Shown: positions 43,929 through 51,150 of the stretch, one piece after another
How the letters are laid out: each line of letters starts with the position of its first letter
Position numbering within the stretch: position 1 is the first letter of the stretch
NCBI RefSeq assembly: GCF_003315175.1
Contig: NZ_QNRQ01000004.1
Location: 186,001-250,000, forward strand
Source: Eoetvoesiella caeni
Lineage (GTDB): Bacteria > Pseudomonadota > Gammaproteobacteria > Burkholderiales > Burkholderiaceae_B
Length of the DNA: 64,000 nt
Reading direction: 5' to 3'
Position numbers and translations under genes: made by a program
Notes under the pieces: generated by a model
The model's input: only the letters and a program-made list of their open reading frames with translations
What the model was told of the DNA's origin: nothing
The model's database searches: none

Positions 43929-45691
43929 CCATAGAGCAACAATGCGCCGTCATCTATTGCCGGGTATCCAGCGCGGCGCAGACCAAGCGCGGCGATGGCC
44001 TTGGCTCACAAAAGACGCGCTGTATCGAATACGCCAACGCAAGGGGCTACAAAGTCATCGAAACCTTTATGGACGATGCCTCTGGCAGCCTGACTGAGCG
44101 CCCCGGCATGAAATCCATGTTGGCCTTTCTCAAAAAGCACCGCCAAGCAGGGCTTGCCGTCCTGATTGACGATATTTCCCGGCTGGCTCGTGGCATGAAG
44201 GCCCATATCGAATTACGCGCCGCCATTAGCCTTGCGGGTGGAACGCTGGAATCGCCCAGCATCGAATTCGGCGATGACGCCGACAGTGAATTACAGGAAT
44301 ACATCCTTGCAACCGTGGCGCAGCACCAGCGCCGCAAAAATGCGGAGCAAACCAAAAATCGTATGCGGGCGCGTGTCATGAACGGCTACTGGCCGTTTGC
44401 TTGCCCGGTCGGTTACCGCTATCAGCGGGTTCCCGGTCATGGCAATGTTCTGACACGCAACGAACCATTAGCATCCATTATTCAAGGAGCCCTCGAAGGC
44501 TTTGCCTCTGGCCGCTTCCAGATTCAAGCCGAAGTCGGACGCTTTCTGGAATCCTTCCCGGAATTCCCGCGTGACCGCAAAGGGAATGTCCGCAGCCAGC
44601 AAGTGACCGATATTCTGACGCGCCCAATCTATGCCGGGTACGTGGCCGCGCCCAAGTGGGACATATCCTCGCGCAAGGGCTATCACGAAGCCCTTATCAG
44701 CTATGAAACCCTGATGAAGATTCAGGACCGTATCAACGGGAAAGCCAGAGCGCCAAGCCGCAAGGACCTGAACGCTGATTTCCCATTACGCGGGGCTGTG
44801 ATCTGTGGAGATTGCGGCACGCCGCTAACGGCGTGCTGGTCCAAGGGCAATACGGCGTATCACCCCTATTATCTCTGCCGCTTGCGCGGCTGCGATAGTT
44901 ACGGGAAATCCATCCGCCGCAGCGTAATTGAAGGGGATTTTGAGGAGTTGCTAAGAAAGATGCAGCCGACTGCCAATCTCTTTAAGGCAGCACACGCCAT
45001 GTTCAAAGACCTTTGGGATCACCGTCTCGCTACGGGTGCAACCCGGACCAAGACACTCAAGGCTGAAATGGCGAAAGTCAGTGAACAGGTCGAACAATTC
45101 CTTGACCGGATCGCTGATGCTTCTGTGCCATCGGTAATCGCCGCCTACGAAACCCGCATCAAAACACTGGAAGACCGGAAGATTGTTCTAGCCGAAAACA
45201 TCGCCAATTGCGGGCGTCCCATACGCAGCTTTGATGAAACACTTAGAACCGCCTTTGATTTCCTCGCAAGTCCTTGGAATCTATGGACTTCTGAGCGACT
45301 AGAGGACAAGCGGACCGTCCTCAAACTGGCCTTCACCGAGCGGCTGGCCTATACAAGAAACGAAGGGTTTAGAACCCCCAGTTTCTCCTTACCTTTCAAG
45401 ACTTTAGATCACTTTAAAGGGGGCAATTTGATAGTGGCGCGCCCGACAGGAATCGAACCTGTATCAAGAGCTTCGGAAACTCTCATTCTATCCATTGAAC
45501 TACGGGCGCCAAAGGACAGCATTGTAGCGTGTTTTATGTTGCTTCACCTCGCGGCGCGGGGCTTTTCAATTCGAATAATTGCATTTCGCGAATGGGCATG
45601 CCTGCATTTACGCAACAGTCCCGGTATAATCGCTACCTTGATTCGCTTTAAAATTCGCAGCAATGCGCCTTGTGTGCATGCACCTCAGTAA
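43925..45691 (+). CDS. Large serine recombinase (integrase), C-terminus replaced at attR
   Basis: The frame is 588 residues. The resolvase catalytic domain begins YCRVSSAAQT (nucleophilic Ser), continues with IDDISRLARGMK, then the recombinase domain (YAGYVAAPKWD) and a zinc ribbon (CGDCGTPLTACW...YYLCRLRGC). A coiled-coil region follows (about 340-420). Element sequence ends near residue 505; the last 83 residues are read antisense through tRNA-Arg and host DNA. The native 40-residue tail is at 26425-26547. Whether the chimera still excises is unknown. Confidence 0.9.
   Translation: MTIEQQCAVIYCRVSSAAQTKRGDGLGSQKTRCIEYANARGYKVIETFMDDASGSLTERPGMKSMLAFLKKHRQAGLAVLIDDISRLARGMKAHIELRAAISLAGGTLESPSIEFGDDADSELQEYILATVAQHQRRKNAEQTKNRMRARVMNGYWPFACPVGYRYQRVPGHGNVLTRNEPLASIIQGALEGFASGRFQIQAEVGRFLESFPEFPRDRKGNVRSQQVTDILTRPIYAGYVAAPKWDISSRKGYHEALISYETLMKIQDRINGKARAPSRKDLNADFPLRGAVICGDCGTPLTACWSKGNTAYHPYYLCRLRGCDSYGKSIRRSVIEGDFEELLRKMQPTANLFKAAHAMFKDLWDHRLATGATRTKTLKAEMAKVSEQVEQFLDRIADASVPSVIAAYETRIKTLEDRKIVLAENIANCGRPIRSFDETLRTAFDFLASPWNLWTSERLEDKRTVLKLAFTERLAYTRNEGFRTPSFSLPFKTLDHFKGGNLIVARPTGIEPVSRASETLILSIELRAPKDSIVACFMLLHLAARGFSIRIIAFREWACLHLRNSPGIIATLIRFKIRSNAPCVHAPQ
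45435..45509 (-). tRNA. tRNA-Arg (anticodon CCG)
   Basis: The minus-strand sequence folds as a complete tRNA. The acceptor GCGCCCG pairs with CGGGCGC, with discriminator G and encoded CCA. The anticodon loop TTCCGAA sits on an AGAGT/GCTCT stem, and the T-arm is ACAGG-TTCGATT-CCTGT. CCG reads CGG arginine codons. The 3' end borders the mobile element and provides its attachment core, and the gene remains intact. Confidence 0.96.
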
Positions 45692-45750
45692 TTAACCGCC
45701 TTGGATCTCTGGCAAAAGAAGCCTCAGGTCGTGAACGCGCAGGACTCGAC

Positions 45751-46680
45751 ATGAATAATACGGAAGACCGCATCGAAGCAACCCTGGAAGGGGGGCATGA
45801 AGGCCTCATCAAGACGCCAAAACAACTGATTGTCACTGTCATCTTGGCTTTCCTCGTCCCTATTATCATTATTGTCATGCTCGTCAACCTGGTTGCGGCC
45901 GGAGACATCACCGGGTCGGGTTCCAATGCGCAAAGCAGCGAAGCCATTGCATCGCGCATCAAGCCGGTAGCCGGGTTCAGCCTGGTCGACGCCAATGCGC
46001 CCAAGGTATTCAAGACTGGCCAGCAGGTCTTCGAGTCCACCTGTACCGCTTGCCATACGGCCGGCGTCGCGGGCGCGCCTAAAATCGGCGACAGCTCGGC
46101 CTGGGCTCCGCTGATCAAAACCGGCTACGACGCCATGGTAAAAATCGCCTTGCACGGCAAAGGCGCCATGCCTCCCAAGGGTGGCAATCCCTCCCTAAGC
46201 GACTTTGAAGTCGAACGCGCCGTCGTGTACATGGCCAACAAATCGGGCGCTTCGTTCAAAGAACCCGCCGAACCCGCCCAGGAAAAAGCCGCCCAGCCCG
46301 CCGCCAAAGCAGCTGCCCCGGCCGCTACGCCCGCGCCCGCAGCGGCTGCGCCTGCTCCGGCGGCGCCCAAGGCCGAAGCAGCCAAGCCTGCCGCCGCGGC
46401 ACCTGCAGCAGCACCCGCCGCTGCAGCATCGGCCACCATCGATCCCGCTGGCGAAAAACTATACAAGTCCGTTTGCTTTGCCTGCCACGCCGCCGGTGTA
46501 GCCGGCGCACCCAAGTTCGGCGACAAAGCCGCCTGGGCTCCGCTGATCGCTACCGGCATAGACCACATGGTTGAAATCGCCATCCACGGCAAAGGCGCAA
46601 TGCCTCCGCGCGGCGGCTCGCAAGCCACCGACGCCGAAGTACATGCCGCAGTCGAATACATGGTGCAGGCAGCGAAATAA
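45751..46680 (+). CDS. Membrane-anchored dihaem c5-type cytochrome c
   Basis: The 309-residue protein has an N-terminal membrane anchor (about 27-50, LIVTVILAFLVPIIIIVMLV). Two homologous cytochrome domains follow: CTACH near residue 107 and CFACH near 243, each followed by GAMPPKGG/GAMPPRGG Met-ligand regions. They are joined by an Ala/Pro-rich linker of about 60 residues. It should shuttle electrons at the periplasmic face. The ATG at 45751 is chosen by homology to such proteins; the ribosome binding site is weak (AGGAC). Confidence 0.92.
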   Translation: MNNTEDRIEATLEGGHEGLIKTPKQLIVTVILAFLVPIIIIVMLVNLVAAGDITGSGSNAQSSEAIASRIKPVAGFSLVDANAPKVFKTGQQVFESTCTACHTAGVAGAPKIGDSSAWAPLIKTGYDAMVKIALHGKGAMPPKGGNPSLSDFEVERAVVYMANKSGASFKEPAEPAQEKAAQPAAKAAAPAATPAPAAAAPAPAAPKAEAAKPAAAAPAAAPAAAASATIDPAGEKLYKSVCFACHAAGVAGAPKFGDKAAWAPLIATGIDHMVEIAIHGKGAMPPRGGSQATDAEVHAAVEYMVQAAK

Positions 46681-46733
46681 GCCGGCCGGCCGTCTGGTTA
46701 TGGCCTGGGCGGCGAAGCAACCGCCCAAACACA

Positions 46734-46759
46734 AAAGGAGCCTTGGGCTCCTTTTTTTT
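46734..46759 (+). terminator. Intrinsic terminator after the cytochrome c gene
   Basis: AAAGGAGCC (46734-46742) pairs with GGCTCCTTT (46746-46754) over a three-base loop and runs into eight T residues. Confidence 0.92.
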
Positions 46760-46849
46760 GCCTCCGGCGAGCGGCAGCGTTCAAATGCGAATTCGAAGGC
46801 GCTGCGCCTGGCCACTCAGCGGCCAGGCATGGCCGGCTTCAATCCCCTT

Positions 46850-48385
46850 CTAGCGGGCGACGCACGCTGGGCTGGCGCTTAGCGGCAGGCCAAGCTGCAC
46901 TCGGCGCTGCAGCCACAGGCTGGCGCGATAACGGGAGTCGCCGGTTACCTTGTACATGGCGCGCAGGATTTCCAGCACATGCGCGGCACCAAGCGTGTCG
47001 CCCATGCTCAAGGGCCCGCCCATGGGATAGCCCAGGCCGAGCGACACCGCCAAACCGATGTCTTCGGGCGAGGCAATGGTTTGCTGCGCAATATCGCACG
47101 CCACATTGACTATGCTGGCCACCATGCGCTGGCCGACAAAGCCGGCCGAGTCGTCGATAACCGAAACCGCCGTGCCGTCGGACGCAAACAAAGCGTGTGC
47201 GGCATCGCGCCATTGCGGCAATGTTGCCGGCGAACACATCACAACGCGGCGCTTGCCCTTTTCAAGACCAAAGAAGGTATCCAGCGCGACTGTGCGTTCG
47301 CCGTCAAGCTGGTGCTTGCCCACCACGCTGGATGTATCTTCGCCGTAAGGCGTAACCACAATCAGCGCATCCGACGGCGGCGTGTCGGTTGCAATGACGC
47401 CCACACCCAGATCGCGCAGCAGGGCCGACGCCCGCTTGTGGCCGACCGAATGATAAGGCGCAACCCAAACCCGCAGTCCCGGCGCCAACTCGGGCACGGC
47501 GGGCGCCTGCGGCACCTGCTGCTTGCCTTCCGGATAGCGATAAAAGCCTTCACCCGTCTTGCGGCCCAGCAAGCCGCCGGCAAAGCGCACGGCGGTTATC
47601 GGCGAAGGCCGAAAGCGCGGCTCGTCGTAGAACTGATGATAAATGGACTCCATGACGGGATGCGAGACGTCCAGCGCGGTAAGGTCCAGCAGCTCGAACG
47701 GCCCCATGCGAAAGCCGGCCTGCTCGCGCATGATGGCGTCCACTTGATAAAAGGGCGCAACGGCTTCCTGGGCCAGGCGCAGTCCTTCGATATTCATGCC
47801 GCGGCCCGCATGATTGACGATAAACCCCGGCATGTCCTTGGCCCGCACAGGCGTATGCCCCATGCGGCGCGCCAGTGTCATCAAGGCGTCGCCCACTTCG
47901 GGCTCGGTACGCAGACCGTCGATGATCTCGACGACTTTCATCAGCGGCACGGGATTGAAGAAATGGTAGCCGGCCACTCGGCCCGGCTGCTTGCAGCCCG
48001 CCGCAATGGCGGTAATAGACAAGGACGATGTATTGGAAGCCAGGATGCAGCTTGGCGCTACGATGGCTTCCAGTTGCTGAAACAGTTCGCGCTTGACATC
48101 CAGGCGCTCGACGATAGCCTCGACCACCAGGTCGGCCCGGCTCATGTCCTGCAGCTGGGAACAAGGCGTAACCCGCTCCAGCGAAGCCGCCGCCAGTTCG
48201 TCGGAAATCTTGCCCTTGCCGGCCAGCTTCGACCACATCTGCTGCAAGTTTTCGCGCGCCGCGGCCACGGCCTGCGCGTTCACGTCGAACAGCAGAACTT
48301 CCAGTCCGGCCTGCGCCGCAATTTGCGCAATACCGCGCCCCATGGCGCCAGCGCCAACTATGCCTATTGTTTTAATCTCGTTCAT
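46850..48385 (-). CDS. 3-hydroxyacyl-CoA dehydrogenase
   Basis: The 511-residue protein has the NAD-binding start IGIVGAGAMGRGIAQ, ASNTSSLSITAIA and GYHFFNPVPLMKVVEI, all typical of the enzyme. GFIVNHAGRGMNIEGL and a second C-terminal domain follow, as in the double-domain PaaH/PaaC type. It oxidises 3-hydroxyacyl-CoA in beta-oxidation-like routes, possibly phenylacetate breakdown. I chose the ATG at 48385 (MNEIKTIG) rather than the one five codons upstream. Confidence 0.94.
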   Translation of the reverse strand: MNEIKTIGIVGAGAMGRGIAQIAAQAGLEVLLFDVNAQAVAAARENLQQMWSKLAGKGKISDELAAASLERVTPCSQLQDMSRADLVVEAIVERLDVKRELFQQLEAIVAPSCILASNTSSLSITAIAAGCKQPGRVAGYHFFNPVPLMKVVEIIDGLRTEPEVGDALMTLARRMGHTPVRAKDMPGFIVNHAGRGMNIEGLRLAQEAVAPFYQVDAIMREQAGFRMGPFELLDLTALDVSHPVMESIYHQFYDEPRFRPSPITAVRFAGGLLGRKTGEGFYRYPEGKQQVPQAPAVPELAPGLRVWVAPYHSVGHKRASALLRDLGVGVIATDTPPSDALIVVTPYGEDTSSVVGKHQLDGERTVALDTFFGLEKGKRRVVMCSPATLPQWRDAAHALFASDGTAVSVIDDSAGFVGQRMVASIVNVACDIAQQTIASPEDIGLAVSLGLGYPMGGPLSMGDTLGAAHVLEILRAMYKVTGDSRYRASLWLQRRVQLGLPLSASPACVAR

Positions 48386-48665
48386 CCCTTCCTGCTCCAA
48401 TCATTCCCGCCAATGGGGTCAAGCTTCGGGCGCTGCACAGCGCAGCGACAGCCCTTGAAACCGCTCTTGACACTATATGCGGCCCGCCGCACAACACACG
48501 CCGCAGACCAGCCCTAAATGATAATCGGATTCCGCCCGGGACGCTGCCCCAAGACTAAACATGCGGCGACCGGTTGCACGTGGCCACAAAAAACCCACTG
48601 CTTCCAACGTTTTGCAAACCGCATTTGCCCTAAATAACAACGCTAATCGGCCCTTTAATGTGAAT

Positions 48666-48714
48666 CTAGGGTAAACCCTAGGTTTTTCCTTGCTTAAATC
48701 TAGGGTTTACCCTA
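48666..48714. promoter_or_regulatory. Two TAGGGT-NN-ACCCTA palindromes upstream of a small gene
   Basis: CTAGGGT-AA-ACCCTAG (48666-48681) and TAGGGT-TT-ACCCTA (48701-48714) have centres 34 bp apart, about three helical turns. They lie 43-91 bp before the start at 48757. This is a paired operator for an unidentified regulator. Confidence 0.7.
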
Positions 48715-48756
48715 ATATAGAACTAACGATGGAACACGATAACAAAGAGAGAGATC

Positions 48757-49002
48757 ATGAGCCTGCTTAACTACACCACTTATACGACCTACACCTACAT
48801 GAGCGATGCGCAAGAGCGCATGCTTGTACGCCGCGCCTTGAACCAGGGCAGCCCAGTGTCCTTGCGCGAATCGGCACGCAATGTTGTGCTGGGCCTGGAA
48901 AAGGTGTTTTTGAAGCTGGCTTCGTATTGCCGCGCGGCAGGCAAGGCTTTGGCCCAGGCGCGCGCCCACAACGCACAGATCACCGCATCCAAATACGCCT
49001 GA
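48757..49002 (+). CDS. Small basic protein of unknown function
   Basis: The 81-residue protein has a Tyr/Thr-rich head (LLNYTTYTTYTYMSD), and the rest is basic and probably helical (RMLVRRALNQG, ARNVVLGLEKVFLKLASYC). AAAGAGAGAG precedes the ATG. It has its own paired operator and terminator, which argues that it is a real, regulated gene. I recognise no family. Confidence 0.72.
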   Translation: MSLLNYTTYTTYTYMSDAQERMLVRRALNQGSPVSLRESARNVVLGLEKVFLKLASYCRAAGKALAQARAHNAQITASKYA

Positions 49003-49030
49003 CCGGCCGGACCGATCCGCCGGATGCACC

Positions 49031-49064
49031 ACGCCCGATTCCGTAACCGGTTTCGGGCGTTTTG
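49031..49064. terminator. Intrinsic terminator between convergent genes
   Basis: ACGCCCGA (49031-49038) pairs with TCGGGCGT (49053-49060), followed by TTTTGTT on the plus strand. It lies directly before the minus-strand rep stop codon. Confidence 0.75.
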
Positions 49065-51149
49065 TTATGTAGCACCTTTGTTCAACAAGGCCTTCAGCAT
49101 GCCCAGCCGCTGCTTCGGGCTAAGGGACTGAAGTTCGGGATCTTCCTGCATCTTGATGGCCGACAGGCCCATCTCGTCGATAAAGCGCGAAGGCTCGCGC
49201 ACTATGTCCTCGCGGGCTCGGCGCCGTTTCTTGCACCAGGTAAGATGCAAGGTACGCTGCGCCCGCGTAATGCCCACGTACATCAGGCGCCGTTCTTCCT
49301 GGATGCGCGCCGCCAGCGACTCGGCCGCCTTGGCGGGGTCGCCGTCCTCTTCGTCGCGCCCCATGTGGGGCAACAGCCCTTCTTCGACGCCAATCAGGAA
49401 CACATGCGGGTATTCCAGCCCCTTCGAGGCGTGCAGCGTCGACAGCTTGACCGCATCGGGTTCATCGTCGTCGCCGCGCTCGAGCATGGTGACCAGCGCC
49501 ACGTGCTGGACTAGCTCGAACAAATTCAGTTCGTCTTCATCGGCCTTGCGCTTAAGCCACCCCAGCAATTCCAGCACGTTCTGCCAGCGCGACTGCGCTG
49601 CGCGCTCTTCCAGCGTGTCATAAAGATAGCGCTCGTACTGGATCGCGCCGAGCAAGTCGTCGAGAATGGCGCCGGCCGGTTCGGCCGAGGCGGCAACCTG
49701 TTGCGAGTGGCGCCGCCCTGCGCGTTCCTGGATGCGTTGGATGAAGGCCCCGAATACTTTCAACGGTTCCAGTTGCTTGGCCGGCAGACGTTCAGTTTGT
49801 CCTATTTCGAATAAAGCGGCAAACAAGGACAACTGCCGTTCCGCGGCAAACTGCCCCAGTGTTTGCAAGGTAACCTGGCCGATGCCGCGCCGCGGAGTCG
49901 TGACCGCGCGGATGAACGCCGGGTCGTCGTCGTCGTTGGAGATAAGCCGCAAATAGGCCAGCACGTCGCGGATTTCGGCTTTGTCGAAAAAGCTTTGCCC
50001 GCCTGAAATCGTATAGGGGATGCGCAAATTGCGCAGTGCCTGTTCCATGACGCGCGCCTGCTGGTTGCTGCGGTACAGCACGGCAAAGTCCTTCCATTGC
50101 GCCTTGCGCTCGAAGCGCTCGGCCGAAATGCGGATGGCAATGGACTCGGCCTCGACCTCGTCGGTGTCCATGGCGCTGACCTGGATGGGCTCGCCCACGC
50201 CCAGGTCGGACCACAGCTTCTTGCCGAAAAGATTGGGGTTCTTGCTGATTACCGCATTGGCCGCCGAAAGAATGCGCTGCACAGAGCGATAGTTTTGCTC
50301 TAGCTTGACGATCTTGAGGTTCTCGTAATCGGTGGTTAGTTTGGCCAGATTTTCTACCGTCGCGCCGCGCCAGGCGTAAATGGCCTGGTCGTCGTCGCCC
50401 ACCGCGGTGAACATGGCCCGGCTGCCGGTCAACATTTGCACCAAACGATACTGGCATTCGTTGGTGTCCTGGTACTCGTCCACCAACAGATACTGCACCC
50501 TGGCCTGCCAGCGCTCGCGCACCGCCTGATTGCTTTGCAGCAGCAATGCCGGCAAACGGATCAGGTCGTCGAAATCGACCGACTGGTAGGCTTCCAGGGT
50601 GGCGTTGTAATTGCGGTATATCTTGGCGGCTTCGGCCTCGCTGGGCGTGGCGGCGGCGCGGTCGGCGGCGTCGGGGTCCATGAGCGCGTTCTTCCACAGC
50701 GATATCGTCTGCTGGACCGCGCGCAAACGCGCCTTGTCGGTGGTTGCCAGCATTTCCTGGATAATCGCCAGGGCGTCGGTGGAATCCAGGATGGAAAACT
50801 GCGGCTTGAGCCCGACGTGAGCCGCTTCTTCACGCAGGAAACGCACCCCCAAAGAATGGAAGGTGCTGATGATCAGGCCTTTGGCCAGCTTGGCGTCGAC
50901 CAGTGTTTTCACGCGCTCGCCCATTTCGCGGGCGGCCTTGTTGGTAAAGGTCAGCGCAACGATCTGGCGGCCCATGTAGCCGCACTCGCGCAGCAGGTAA
51001 GCCATTTTCTGGGTGATGACCCGCGTTTTGCCGCTGCCCGCGCCGGCCAGCACCAGGCAAGGTCCGCTTAAATACAGTACCGCCTCGCGTTGCACCGCGT
51101 TCAAGTTCGATGGCAAGGTATGCCCTACGGGCGAAACCGAAACACTCAT
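49065..51149 (-). CDS. rep: ATP-dependent DNA helicase Rep (UvrD/Rep family)
   Basis: At 694 residues it has all SF1A motifs: Q motif LNAVQREAV, Walker A LAGAGSGKTRVIT, IVALTFTNKAAREM, Walker B LVDEYQDTN, GDDDQAIYAWRGA, LSTLHASKGLEY and YVGITRAQRTL. The N-terminal wording and length fit Rep better than UvrD. Rep removes blocks ahead of replication forks and helps restart, which matches its neighbour priA one base upstream of the start. Confidence 0.92.
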   Translation of the reverse strand: MSVSVSPVGHTLPSNLNAVQREAVLYLSGPCLVLAGAGSGKTRVITQKMAYLLRECGYMGRQIVALTFTNKAAREMGERVKTLVDAKLAKGLIISTFHSLGVRFLREEAAHVGLKPQFSILDSTDALAIIQEMLATTDKARLRAVQQTISLWKNALMDPDAADRAAATPSEAEAAKIYRNYNATLEAYQSVDFDDLIRLPALLLQSNQAVRERWQARVQYLLVDEYQDTNECQYRLVQMLTGSRAMFTAVGDDDQAIYAWRGATVENLAKLTTDYENLKIVKLEQNYRSVQRILSAANAVISKNPNLFGKKLWSDLGVGEPIQVSAMDTDEVEAESIAIRISAERFERKAQWKDFAVLYRSNQQARVMEQALRNLRIPYTISGGQSFFDKAEIRDVLAYLRLISNDDDDPAFIRAVTTPRRGIGQVTLQTLGQFAAERQLSLFAALFEIGQTERLPAKQLEPLKVFGAFIQRIQERAGRRHSQQVAASAEPAGAILDDLLGAIQYERYLYDTLEERAAQSRWQNVLELLGWLKRKADEDELNLFELVQHVALVTMLERGDDDEPDAVKLSTLHASKGLEYPHVFLIGVEEGLLPHMGRDEEDGDPAKAAESLAARIQEERRLMYVGITRAQRTLHLTWCKKRRRAREDIVREPSRFIDEMGLSAIKMQEDPELQSLSPKQRLGMLKALLNKGAT

Positions 51150-51150
51150 G

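Larger units (their letters stand above)
26420..45440. mobile_element. Integrative and mobilizable element at tRNA-Arg(CCG)
   Basis: The element spans about 19.0 kb between two TGGCGC copies. The right copy is the CCA end of tRNA-Arg. It carries a large serine recombinase, MobC, relaxase and VirD4-like coupling protein, but no mating-pore genes, so transfer would need a helper. Cargo between the relaxase and coupling modules is a Gabija-like pair, a four-gene methyltransferase/helicase/GIY-YIG operon and a TacAT-type toxin-antitoxin pair. Parts of the cargo are visibly less GC-rich than the flanks. The ends are supported because joining them restores the recombinase reading frame into mobC. 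Confidence 0.9.
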
